38,045 nt of DNA from a virus. The notes below the pieces were generated by a model. The model searched no databases, was not told the origin of the DNA, and saw only the letters and a list, made by a program, of their open reading frames with translations. Both the position numbers and the translations under genes were made by a program. Of this stretch, positions 1-5,309 are shown piece after piece. The stretch spans positions 1 to 38,045 of the IMG/VR virus record IMGVR_UViG_3300033156_001353. One strand, 5' to 3'. The stretch's first letter is position 1; each line of letters starts with the position of its first letter.

Positions 1-114
1 AAAAATAATTATAGCCCCAGCTCTACCCACAATTCCTGCAAGTTGTCTACAAGCTTGACCCATAAGCCGAGCCTGAAGACCCATATAAGCTTCTCCTGTA
101 TCTCCCTTATATTC
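1..114. repeat. Terminal direct repeat, left copy (circular junction)
   Basis: These 114 bases are identical to 37932-38045. The recA reading frame passes through both copies in phase, so joining position 37931 to position 1 restores one intact gene. This is the usual signature of a circular or circularly permuted genome written with an overlap at its ends. A true short terminal repeat on a linear virion molecule is less likely, because it would sit inside recA. Confidence 0.9.
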
Positions 115-519
115 TGCTTTCGGAATCATAGCACTCACGGAATCTATCACAAATAGCTCCACATCTGGTAATAGATCCCGAATTATTTCAACAGCCTGCT
201 CTCCATATTCCGGACAAAAATATAAATAATCTTCATTCATCTGTCCTAAACCCAGAGTCTTTGCATAATCCGGATTGAAACTATTCTCCATATCAAGCAT
301 ACATGGTACAAGACCCGCTTTTTGAGCCTGCCTCATTGCATATATCCCCAAAGTAGTCTTTCCTGAACCTTCTTGACCATAAATCTCTATAAACCTACCT
401 GAAGGATATCCACCACCTAAAGCCCAATCAAGAAGAATTGATCCTGAGCTTAAAATATAAACAGGCCTTTGGTCTTGTCCATATTTTTTAATTATTTTTT
501 GATAAAGATTCTCAATCAT
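1..519 (-). CDS. recA: RecA/UvsX-like recombinase, N-terminal part (continues at 37931)
   Basis: Strand-exchange recombinase for phage recombination and replication restart. The ATG at 519 overlaps the SSB stop codon (ATGA) and has GGGGAT upstream. The frame runs off position 1 and continues at 37931 down to the stop at 37530, giving 306 residues in all. In the joined protein, Walker A is GQEGSGKTT at residues 48-56 and Walker B is LFVIDS near 122-127. A Met-Gly-Leu-Gln-Ala-Arg segment near 146 and a loop-2 region with NQTR follow in the second part. It is shorter than bacterial RecA (about 350) and lacks most of the C-terminal domain, as is common in phages. Its position directly after a gp32-like SSB supports a recombination role. 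Confidence 0.93.
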   Translation of the reverse strand, partial: MIENLYQKIIKKYGQDQRPVYILSSGSILLDWALGGGYPSGRFIEIYGQEGSGKTTLGIYAMRQAQKAGLVPCMLDMENSFNPDYAKTLGLGQMNEDYLYFCPEYGEQAVEIIRDLLPDVELFVIDSVSAMIPKAEYKGDTGEAYMGLQARLMGQACRQLAGIVGRAGAIIIF

Positions 520-1163
520 GCGATATCCCCAAATCCCTCTCCAAATAATGGAGTATCTTCCTCTTCTTCAGCAAACTCTTTAAAATCTCTCTGTTCTATC
601 GGAGTAAGATTAACAGATTTTGGTTTCATCACATCTACATTCAACTTTTCACCTTTTCCCAGGAAAATCAGCTTATATTTTGTCTGAAGACCCTCACCAG
701 TCCTAAAAGTCTCAAAATCAATATTTACCCCAAACTTAATAATATATTGCTCCACCTCAGAATAATACTGTTCCGATTGTTTTATAAATGCCACTATATT
801 TCGACCATATATCCATACAGGAGCAATATATCGCTTACGTAAAGGATAAGGTTTAAGCTTATTATCCTTAACCCCCTCAGCTTCCTTTTTAGCATTAGCC
901 TGACACAAAGCACATCCCTTTCCTACACAATGAACAGTAGAAAATCCTCCACCATCTCTTGAAATATGTTCCCATACAGGAATTGGCTTTACCCACTGTT
1001 CCCAAATATCATTTTTCTTAACCTTCTCTTTCATTACATCTAAGGAAAGGTCAGCAAACAGAAATCTAATCTTTATGGGATTATCTTTTGGTATAATCAA
1101 CACAGGTACATTACCCTCTTGTACTATACCATCCCTTGATTCTTGAAGACCCCAAATGCTCAT
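516..1163 (-). CDS. Single-stranded DNA-binding protein, gp32-like zinc type
   Basis: A 215-residue protein. It has a zinc-ligand cluster H78-C79-x4-C84-x2-C87 inside a basic and aromatic core, followed by an OB-fold-like stretch (RYIAPVWIYGRNIVAFI). The tail is strongly acidic (FAEEEEDTPLFGEGFGDIA). The His/Cys cluster and acidic tail are the hallmarks of T4 gp32-type SSBs, whose tail recruits replication partners. The start at 1163 has a perfect AGGAGG seven bases upstream and overlaps the purZ stop by ATGA. The gene sits between purZ and recA in the replication operon. The fold is inferred from motifs, and overall similarity to gp32 is probably low. Confidence 0.75.
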   Translation of the reverse strand: MSIWGLQESRDGIVQEGNVPVLIIPKDNPIKIRFLFADLSLDVMKEKVKKNDIWEQWVKPIPVWEHISRDGGGFSTVHCVGKGCALCQANAKKEAEGVKDNKLKPYPLRKRYIAPVWIYGRNIVAFIKQSEQYYSEVEQYIIKFGVNIDFETFRTGEGLQTKYKLIFLGKGEKLNVDVMKPKSVNLTPIEQRDFKEFAEEEEDTPLFGEGFGDIA

Positions 1164-2212
1164 TTATTGCCTCCTAATTTTTTAATAATTCCTCTATCAT
1201 AAAAATCGTACATCTTTTCACTTGTACCAACATAATCTATACCGTACCCTGTCTTTTGTTCAAATTTTTTAATCCATTCATATACCTTAGGACAGAGTAT
1301 ATCGTTATGTGATTTTTGGTTATACTCGATATAATGAGGAAAATTAAGACAAATTATATTCGGCTTATTTAACATTAACGCATATTCTATATCCCAGAAA
1401 CTAAATTCAAATACACGCCTCACACGACCCGTTACGGTAGTAACTTCAGGAGCAACATTTCCCCCACATCGTTTACTAATTTCTTCCCAGGATATCTCAT
1501 GATCACCAGTATATCCTGAATGACCACCTACTCGAATAGGATAGGTTCTCATAACTCCAATAACATTTTCAATATCAACTAAACTTAATCCCGTTTCAGA
1601 GAGTATCCCAGCCACTGTACATTCTCTACTCGTTACGTAAGGATAATATGGAGAAGTATGTACTGATAAGAGAGTACCCTGAGCACCTTCTATTAAAAGA
1701 CGCCCATCCATATTATTTATCATCCGAATAGTATCAGTAACATTAAGATGATAACATTCAAAATCATCAATAAGATTTTCCACACGAGTAACATCCGGAG
1801 ATCGCATAAGCTTTTCACATAAACTCTGACCAGCTCCCTCACCAGTAGAGCCTATAGATTTTACAAGCTCTCGCTCCGCCTCTGCATGACGCTCTTCTAC
1901 CAAAGTAGCTCTATAATCAATAAAAAGTCTGTCTCTTATACTTATACCTATGTTTTCAAGAGCCTTTATTTCTGATATAAGTACATCCATTTTTATAAAA
2001 CCACCAGCACCTATAAAAAGCTTACACTTTGGATTTACCCATCCACATGGTATCTGTCTCATTTTAAAAATTTTCCCATCATAAACTACGGTGTGACCAG
2101 CCTGAATGGATTGGACACGCATCATCCCATGATAAAATTCTGCTATATCAGCACAAACTTTTCCTTTACCTTCAGAACCGTATTGAAGTCCTATCAATAT
2201 ATCAACCTTCAT
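1160..2212 (-). CDS. purZ: PurZ, 2-aminoadenylosuccinate synthetase (Z-genome biosynthesis)
   Basis: A 350-residue member of the PurA superfamily. Phage PurZ condenses dGMP with aspartate to give the succino-precursor of 2-aminoadenine deoxynucleotide (dZMP). The P-loop reads LQYGSEGKGK. Ser13 stands where PurA has its catalytic Asp (WGDEGKGK), which is the diagnostic PurZ change. The next motif is QAGHT (His40), followed by STGEGAG near residue 123, EGAQGTLLS near 175, YPYVTS and the TGRVRR arginine motif. The guanine-specificity motif TKxD of PurA is replaced by CLNF, which fits ATP rather than GTP as phosphate donor, as reported for phage enzymes. Its length is closer to archaeal PurA (about 340) than bacterial (about 430). 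SD AGGAGC precedes the ATG. A true phage-encoded PurA is the alternative, but Ser13 argues against it. Confidence 0.9.
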   Translation of the reverse strand: MKVDILIGLQYGSEGKGKVCADIAEFYHGMMRVQSIQAGHTVVYDGKIFKMRQIPCGWVNPKCKLFIGAGGFIKMDVLISEIKALENIGISIRDRLFIDYRATLVEERHAEAERELVKSIGSTGEGAGQSLCEKLMRSPDVTRVENLIDDFECYHLNVTDTIRMINNMDGRLLIEGAQGTLLSVHTSPYYPYVTSRECTVAGILSETGLSLVDIENVIGVMRTYPIRVGGHSGYTGDHEISWEEISKRCGGNVAPEVTTVTGRVRRVFEFSFWDIEYALMLNKPNIICLNFPHYIEYNQKSHNDILCPKVYEWIKKFEQKTGYGIDYVGTSEKMYDFYDRGIIKKLGGNK

Positions 2213-2441
2213 TTTCTGCTCCTAAAAGTTTTCTTTCAGCAAAATCTTTTATACCCCTAGCTATAAGAATTTTTCCCAAAGTTATTTCAGCACATTCTTC
2301 CCTTACAACGCATTTATTACAGTCTACCCCTCTAAGAGTTAAATATTCACATACCTCACAATCAAGATTCTCTAAATAATTACTAATTTTCCGCCATTTT
2401 TTATAAGCTCGTTTTAGAAGATCTTTTAATTCCTTTTCCAT
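2202..2441 (-). CDS. Small cysteine-rich protein, first gene of the purZ operon
   Basis: A 79-residue protein that I do not recognise. The ATG at 2441 has AGGGGG five bases upstream. An upstream in-frame ATG at 2477 lies inside the promoter-like element and is rejected. The N-terminus is a basic amphipathic helix. Five cysteines follow in the pattern CEVC...CNKC...C (DCEVCEY and DCNKCVVREEC), likely a metal site. The stop overlaps the purZ start by 11 bases, so the two are probably translated together. It is the first gene after the ECF-like promoter at 2464-2490. A role linked to Z-nucleotide synthesis is possible by position only. Confidence 0.7.
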   Translation of the reverse strand: MEKELKDLLKRAYKKWRKISNYLENLDCEVCEYLTLRGVDCNKCVVREECAEITLGKILIARGIKDFAERKLLGAENEG

Positions 2442-2463
2442 CTCTTCCCCCTTCACTTTTAAA

Positions 2464-2490
2464 GACGACACACACACGTTTTATGTTTCA
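2464..2490 (-). promoter_or_regulatory. ECF-sigma-like promoter P1, upstream of the purZ operon
   Basis: On the minus strand, TGAAAC (2490-2485), a 17-base spacer and CGTC (2467-2464), then TTTAA. Two other copies with the same spacing lie at 3258-3284 and 28563-28589. The last 14 bases (TGTGTCGTCTTTAA) are identical in all three. TGAAAC-N16/17-CGT(C/A) is the known form of Firmicute ECF-sigma promoters. The -35 box overlaps the stop codon of the HTH gene at 2481-2927. The transcript would start about 15-20 bases before the SD of the gene at 2441. A conserved RNA or operator element is the alternative. Confidence 0.55.
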
Positions 2491-2927
2491 TATAAATAAG
2501 CAATCTCACGGAGCTTTCTCCATACAGTTACTGGAGAGATTCCATATTTCAAGGATAAATATCTTCTATAATCTCGACATAAATAGATTTTATTAATAAA
2601 CCACTCATATGCAATAGGACGAAGATCTACAGGAAGTCTATTAACAAAATCCATTCTACAAATTCTTTCCTCAAAATCATCTTCATATGGTATCTCATCC
2701 AAAATTACAAATCGATTAAGAATAATTAATTCATGACCACAACATTCCCGCTTATATCCATTACGCATACGCCAGGGATAGAATCGACCACACACAGGAC
2801 AAAATCTCACAAGTTTTGCCTGATTTTCAACACGTTTTGCATCAATTACATCAAGCTTAGCTTTACCATAGTGACCATATAGCCACATACTCTCTTGAAA
2901 TACTGAATTAATTTCCTCTGTAGTCAT
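2481..2927 (-). CDS. Zinc-ribbon plus HTH protein, possible transcription factor
   Basis: A 148-residue protein. Its centre has a zinc-ribbon-like cluster CPVCGRFYPW...CCGH (residues about 43-65). Its C-terminus is a helix-turn-helix of sigma-region-4 style (YRRYLSLKYGISPVTVWRKLREIAYLYE). An N-terminal helix precedes the ribbon. The combination suggests a DNA-binding regulator, possibly a divergent sigma-like factor. The ATG at 2927 follows the previous stop with SD AAGGAG. The last codons and stop (GAA ACA TAA) double as the -35 box of promoter P1. The protein at 28580 also has an HTH, ends in Glu-Thr-stop and overlaps a copy of the same promoter. The target is unknown. Confidence 0.75.
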   Translation of the reverse strand: MTTEEINSVFQESMWLYGHYGKAKLDVIDAKRVENQAKLVRFCPVCGRFYPWRMRNGYKRECCGHELIILNRFVILDEIPYEDDFEERICRMDFVNRLPVDLRPIAYEWFINKIYLCRDYRRYLSLKYGISPVTVWRKLREIAYLYET

Positions 2928-3212
2928 TTATGTCTCCTTAATCTTAATAATTGTCTTATGATCAAGGATGCTACCAATAGGTTCTCCGTCCTTATACACC
3001 ATATCATCTCCCCATTCACGATAAAATCCATTCCCAATTACCCAATACTGTTTACCATTAATTATATGCATACCAGGTTTTGCATTAGATAAATCAGGAT
3101 GTTTTGGTTTATGTCTTTTTTTAGATTTACCACAGGCAGGACAATACTTTTGATACGGTGTGAATTTAGATGGAATAAAAACATTACCACAATTTTGACA
3201 AATTTTTTCCAT
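2928..3212 (-). CDS. Small zinc-ribbon protein with PSKFTPYQKYCP motif
   Basis: A 94-residue protein. The N-terminal zinc ribbon is CQNCGNVFIPSKFTPYQKYC...C (Cys at about 5, 8, 25 and 28), followed by a basic Lys/His linker and a C-terminal GKQYWVIGNGFYREW segment. The ribbon is nearly identical to one in the protein at 3960-4358, and 29 bases of DNA (3139-3167) are identical to 4093-4121. The start lies about 13 bases after a GGGGG run, a long spacing. It is the first gene after promoter P2 and is followed directly by the HTH gene. Function unknown; nucleic-acid or protein binding through zinc is plausible. Confidence 0.75.
   Translation of the reverse strand: MEKICQNCGNVFIPSKFTPYQKYCPACGKSKKRHKPKHPDLSNAKPGMHIINGKQYWVIGNGFYREWGDDMVYKDGEPIGSILDHKTIIKIKET
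3139..3167. repeat. 29-bp exact repeat, copy A
   Basis: These 29 bases are identical to 4093-4121. Both copies encode the KFTPYQKYCP portion of a zinc ribbon in two different small genes. The identity at third codon positions points to a recent duplication or recombination between the two genes, since the flanking DNA has diverged. Confidence 0.9.
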
Positions 3213-3257
3213 TATAAATAATATTCCCCCTTTCCGTTCCCTTTTTTCAACCTTAAA

Positions 3258-3284
3258 GACGACACAAAAGCCGTTTGTGTTTCA
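3258..3284 (-). promoter_or_regulatory. ECF-sigma-like promoter P2
   Basis: On the minus strand, TGAAAC (3284-3279), a 17-base spacer and CGTC (3261-3258), followed by TTTAA. Spacing and the 14-base 3' block match P1 and P3. It lies three bases after the stop of the gene at 3287-3454 and upstream of the zinc-ribbon gene starting at 3212. In this copy and in P1 an ATG overlaps the -35 box and opens a ten-codon reading frame (MKHK...CRL). That frame lacks a start in P3, so the DNA rather than a peptide is likely what is conserved. Confidence 0.55.
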
Positions 3285-3286
3285 TT

Positions 3287-3454
3287 TTAAAATCCATTAT
3301 TGATACATACATCGGATAAAATCTTAAATAAATTATCTTTTCCCAAACGCTCTTCAATGATTTTATCAAGCTCTGGACATTCCTTCTTCATCTCTTCTAT
3401 AATTTGTTTTATATCACCTCTTGCAGAAATTAGTTTAAATTTTATCTTCTTCAT
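3287..3454 (-). CDS. Small hypothetical protein, 55 aa
   Basis: A 55-residue charged, helical protein (starts MKKIKFKLIS, ends SDVCINNGF). The ATG at 3454 lies two bases after the stop of the preceding gene (TAAAATG), so it is probably translated by coupling. No recognisable domain. The ECF-like promoter P2 begins just after its stop codon. I do not recognise it. Confidence 0.6.
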   Translation of the reverse strand: MKKIKFKLISARGDIKQIIEEMKKECPELDKIIEERLGKDNLFKILSDVCINNGF

Positions 3455-3455
3455 T

Positions 3456-3680
3456 TTAGTCTATATAATCATTTATATTAAAATCATAATCCCACATTTC
3501 TCTTTCCTGTTCCCAATCATAAGCCTCATAAATCATATCTTCTAAATCTTTATCTACCTCAAACCATTCAACGTTTTCAAGACACCATACAAGATATCCT
3601 GGATCATCTTCAAGTATTGTTTTTAATATTTCATCACAATATTTTCCAAAATTCAATCTTGTATCTAATTTATATTTCAT
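3456..3680 (-). CDS. Exodeoxyribonuclease X C-terminal-like domain protein
   Basis: A 74-residue protein from the ATG at 3680, which has a GGGGGG SD seven bases upstream; an earlier in-frame Met at 3713 lacks one. The core LNFGKYCDEILKTILEDDPG followed by YLVWCLENV resembles the FGKYKG...DPxYLxWL motif of the small domain found at the C-terminus of exonuclease X and alone in many phage genomes. The tail is acidic and rich in Trp and Tyr. The stand-alone domain is thought to bind nucleic acid or a partner; no catalytic exonuclease motif is present here. Confidence 0.6.
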   Translation of the reverse strand: MKYKLDTRLNFGKYCDEILKTILEDDPGYLVWCLENVEWFEVDKDLEDMIYEAYDWEQEREMWDYDFNINDYID

Positions 3681-3690
3681 CTTTACCCCC

Positions 3691-3894
3691 CTAAAATTTT
3701 GGTCTAACTTCAACCTCTATCTGTTCCACAAGATTACCTATTCTTTTTTCTAATACGAACCCACAATATTCCCCTTCATCATTATAAAGCCTACCTACAT
3801 AGTGAAAATTTTTATTCTGCTTAAGATATTTCTTAAAAATCTCTTTCAAATCACCCCTCTCTATAAACCTTGAAACCTTATAATAATTTACCAT
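3691..3894 (-). CDS. Small hypothetical protein, 67 aa
   Basis: A 67-residue protein beginning MVNYYKVSRF. The ATG at 3894 has a perfect AGGAGG six bases upstream. An earlier in-frame ATG at 3924 lies inside the tRNA-like element TLS1 and is rejected. It is basic in the first half and ends in a beta-type segment (GFVLEKRIGNLVEQIEVEVR). This is the first gene downstream of TLS1; the discriminator-like A of TLS1 is 12 bases before the SD. No family recognised. Confidence 0.65.
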   Translation of the reverse strand: MVNYYKVSRFIERGDLKEIFKKYLKQNKNFHYVGRLYNDEGEYCGFVLEKRIGNLVEQIEVEVRPKF

Positions 3895-3916
3895 TTCTGA
3901 CCTCCTAAAAATAATT

Positions 3917-3960
3917 TGCTCCACCAGGGAATCGAACCCTGGCTTTGCACCATGTGGAGC
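3917..3960 (-). ncRNA. tRNA-like minihelix TLS1 (acceptor stem + T arm, no anticodon arm)
   Basis: Read on the minus strand: GCTCCAC (3960-3954), a 12-base linker ATGGTGCAAAGC, CAGGG (3941-3937), T-loop TTCGATT (3936-3930), CCCTG (3929-3925), GTGGAGC (3924-3918) and a discriminator-like A (3917). The 7-bp acceptor stem and 5-bp T stem are perfect and contiguous, as in a tRNA top half. The T loop has the invariant TTC-R-A. The linker keeps a GG that could dock with it as D-loop G18G19 does. D stem and anticodon arm are absent and no CCA is encoded. The first G is also the last base of the upstream gene's TAG stop. A second element of the same design lies at 4783-4829. Confidence 0.75.
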
Positions 3961-4358
3961 TACTTTTTTAACTTTCTACACTTTGGACAAAGAATAATAT
4001 AGGGAATAAACTTTGATCTCTTCCAAATTTCTCCACATTCAGAACAAACAACCTCTTCATAATCTGGCTTTGGAGCACTTTTTATGCAATCTGGACAATA
4101 CTTTTGATACGGTGTGAATTTGGAAGGAACAAATTCCTTCCCACACCTTTGACAGGTTTTAGTCTTTTTCGTAACATCTCGAACAGTAAGTCTCTTCTCA
4201 CCAGTTACCTCATATTCACCATCCCAAACTACCTTCACAAGATTTTCATGTTTGGAGATTCTAAAAGATTTCCCATCCTGAATGCCTTCATCTCCAATAT
4301 CCCCCTTCTTCCAGCTTCTGACAAGCTGTCTAACTTTTTCAATTTTCTTTAAATCCAT
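3960..4358 (-). CDS. Double zinc-ribbon protein
   Basis: A 132-residue protein. The N-terminal 65 residues are charged and mixed alpha/beta (MDLKKIEKVRQLVRSWKKGD). They are followed by two zinc ribbons: CQRCGKEFVPSKFTPYQKYC...C and CSECGEIWKRSKFIPYIILC...C. The first is almost identical to the ribbon of the protein at 2928-3212, including a 29-bp DNA repeat. The ATG at 4358 has AGGAGG six bases upstream and overlaps the preceding gene by 20 bases. The stop codon TAG supplies the first base of TLS1. With the gene upstream it forms a two-gene unit flanked by the two tRNA-like elements. Function unknown. Confidence 0.75.
   Translation of the reverse strand: MDLKKIEKVRQLVRSWKKGDIGDEGIQDGKSFRISKHENLVKVVWDGEYEVTGEKRLTVRDVTKKTKTCQRCGKEFVPSKFTPYQKYCPDCIKSAPKPDYEEVVCSECGEIWKRSKFIPYIILCPKCRKLKK
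4093..4121. repeat. 29-bp exact repeat, copy B
   Basis: Identical to 3139-3167. It encodes the KFTPYQKYCP segment of the first zinc ribbon in the gene at 3960-4358. Confidence 0.9.
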
Positions 4359-4758
4359 TCTTAGCCTCCTTTATATATTTTTCTTTTGCCTCTTTTAATG
4401 CCCCATCTTCATTTTCACACATGTAGGAAAACTCATAAATCTTATCTCCAACTTTCACTTTATAATACCATCTATTGCCCCATACTTTCCCATCATCCCA
4501 TTTTTCTATAATTTCAGGATCAACCGTAATATATTCCTTTCTCCTTTCTTTCCATTTGAAGAGAGGAATACTGTCTATTAATTCGAAATGGAGATGTTGA
4601 TTATCTCCATCCCGGATTGTGTCTCCAAAGTACAGAAACTGTACTCTTTTCAAGACATACACATTCCGATCTTTTGCTGATTGCCAGACCTCATAACCGA
4701 GGTCTGTTTTTTCAGTTAATATATAACCCTTTAAATCTTCTCTATAAATCTTTTTCAT
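4339..4758 (-). CDS. Hypothetical protein, 139 aa
   Basis: Begins MKKIYREDLKGYILTEK. The ATG at 4758 follows an AGGGGG SD; an earlier in-frame ATG at 4818 would start inside the tRNA-like element TLS2 and is rejected. It is rich in aromatic residues (Trp, Tyr), with alternating beta strands and a lysine-rich C-terminal helix (EDGALKEAKEKYIKEAK). No signal peptide, membrane segment or known motif. It is the first gene downstream of TLS2 and overlaps the double zinc-ribbon gene by 20 bases. I do not recognise it. Confidence 0.65.
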   Translation of the reverse strand: MKKIYREDLKGYILTEKTDLGYEVWQSAKDRNVYVLKRVQFLYFGDTIRDGDNQHLHFELIDSIPLFKWKERRKEYITVDPEIIEKWDDGKVWGNRWYYKVKVGDKIYEFSYMCENEDGALKEAKEKYIKEAKNGFKEN

Positions 4759-4782
4759 CTTAAACCCCCTTAAAAAAGATTT

Positions 4783-4829
4783 TGTCCTGGTGGGGAATCG
4801 AACCCCACCGTTGGACACCAGCCCAGGAC
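4783..4829 (-). ncRNA. tRNA-like minihelix TLS2 (acceptor stem + T arm, no anticodon arm)
   Basis: Read on the minus strand: GTCCTGG (4829-4823), a 15-base linker (4822-4808, containing TGGTG as in TLS1), TGGGG (4807-4803), T-loop TTCGATT (4802-4796), CCCCA (4795-4791), CCAGGAC (4790-4784) and A (4783). The 7-bp acceptor and 5-bp T stem are perfect. The stem sequences differ from TLS1 at nearly every position while pairing is kept, which is covariation within one genome. It lies two bases after a TGA stop and about 15 bases before the SD of the next gene. A run of six T follows about eight bases later, too far for a canonical terminator. Confidence 0.75.
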
Positions 4830-4831
4830 AT

Positions 4832-5047
4832 TCACTCTCCCAAAGCCGCTAGTGCTACGAGTCTTACCTCTGGAGAGAAATCTTTATCATTAGTTATGTG
4901 AGCAAGGATCTCAACACTCGGCATATTGCCTCTTACTTTTTCAACTCTCTCCTGCATGGCCTTAACCATCTTCTTATAACCTTCTTCCCCGTACTGCTTC
5001 TTTAAAAAATTTTGAGCTTTTAAAATTTGATCAACAACTGCCATCAT
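4832..5047 (-). CDS. Small helical protein, 71 aa, first gene of the early region
   Basis: Begins MMAVVDQILKAQNFLKKQYG. The ATG at 5047 has AGGAG about seven bases upstream, so the extension to 5149, which runs through an operator palindrome, is rejected. It is predicted all-helical with a C-terminal segment FSPEVRLVALAALGE that looks like a HEAT-type helix pair. Being the first gene after the operator array, it is likely expressed early and controlled by it. It could be a small regulator or host-takeover protein; no known family. Confidence 0.65.
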   Translation of the reverse strand: MMAVVDQILKAQNFLKKQYGEEGYKKMVKAMQERVEKVRGNMPSVEILAHITNDKDFSPEVRLVALAALGE

Positions 5048-5264
5048 TTTCAATCTCCTTTCAAAAGATTTCACTAAAAAACATGCAAGTCTCATGCCAA
5101 TTTTTATCAGGATTTTCTCTCGTATCATCATGATACAAATAAAACACATATTGATTCATCCTGACACAGATATAGATTCAACAGTGTATCAAGATAATCC
5201 TGAAAGTATATATCGGAATGACACAATCGCAGATTAGAAACATCTCGAATAAGAAAATCCCCAA

Positions 5265-5293
5265 ATTATAGTATCAGGATGATACAACTTTAA
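5265..5293 (-). promoter_or_regulatory. Probable early promoter with operator in the spacer
   Basis: On the minus strand, TTAAAG (5293-5288), a 17-base spacer and a perfect TATAAT (5270-5265). The whole spacer is the operator-like palindrome 5271-5285, so a bound protein would block or contact RNA polymerase. The -35 box is weak. It would drive the genes from 5047 leftward. Position and the perfect -10 box make this the best sigma-70-type promoter I can see. Confidence 0.5.
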
Positions 5294-5297
5294 CTGT

Positions 5298-5309
5298 GAA
5301 AACGTTTTC
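5298..5309. promoter_or_regulatory. cre-like palindrome GAAAACGTTTTC
   Basis: A perfect 12-base palindrome that, with its flanks (TGAAAACGTTTTCT), fits the catabolite-responsive element bound by CcpA and other LacI-family proteins in Firmicutes. A shorter relative, GAAACGTTTTC, is at 5341-5351, 43 bases away, the same spacing as the neighbouring operators. It could be a host regulator site or part of the phage's own repeat unit. Confidence 0.35.

Noticed and set aside
3262-3284. Conserved leader peptide MKHK...CRL overlapping the ECF-like motif
   Set aside because: The frame has an ATG in two copies but none in the third (28563-28589), and no SD precedes it, so DNA conservation explains it better.
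3917-3960. attP site made of a tRNA 3' end
   Set aside because: No integrase or excisionase is present, the element includes the 5' acceptor strand as well, and a second, sequence-unrelated copy exists.
3917-4829. Complete tRNA genes
   Set aside because: Both elements lack an anticodon arm and D stem (linkers of 12 and 15 bases), so they cannot be decoding tRNAs.
4783-4829. Intrinsic terminators at the tRNA-like elements
   Set aside because: The T-runs begin about eight or more bases after the stem, and the loops match a T loop rather than a simple hairpin.
5048-5149. N-terminal extension of the 71-residue early protein
   Set aside because: It would translate through an operator palindrome, while a perfect AGGAG precedes the ATG at 5047.
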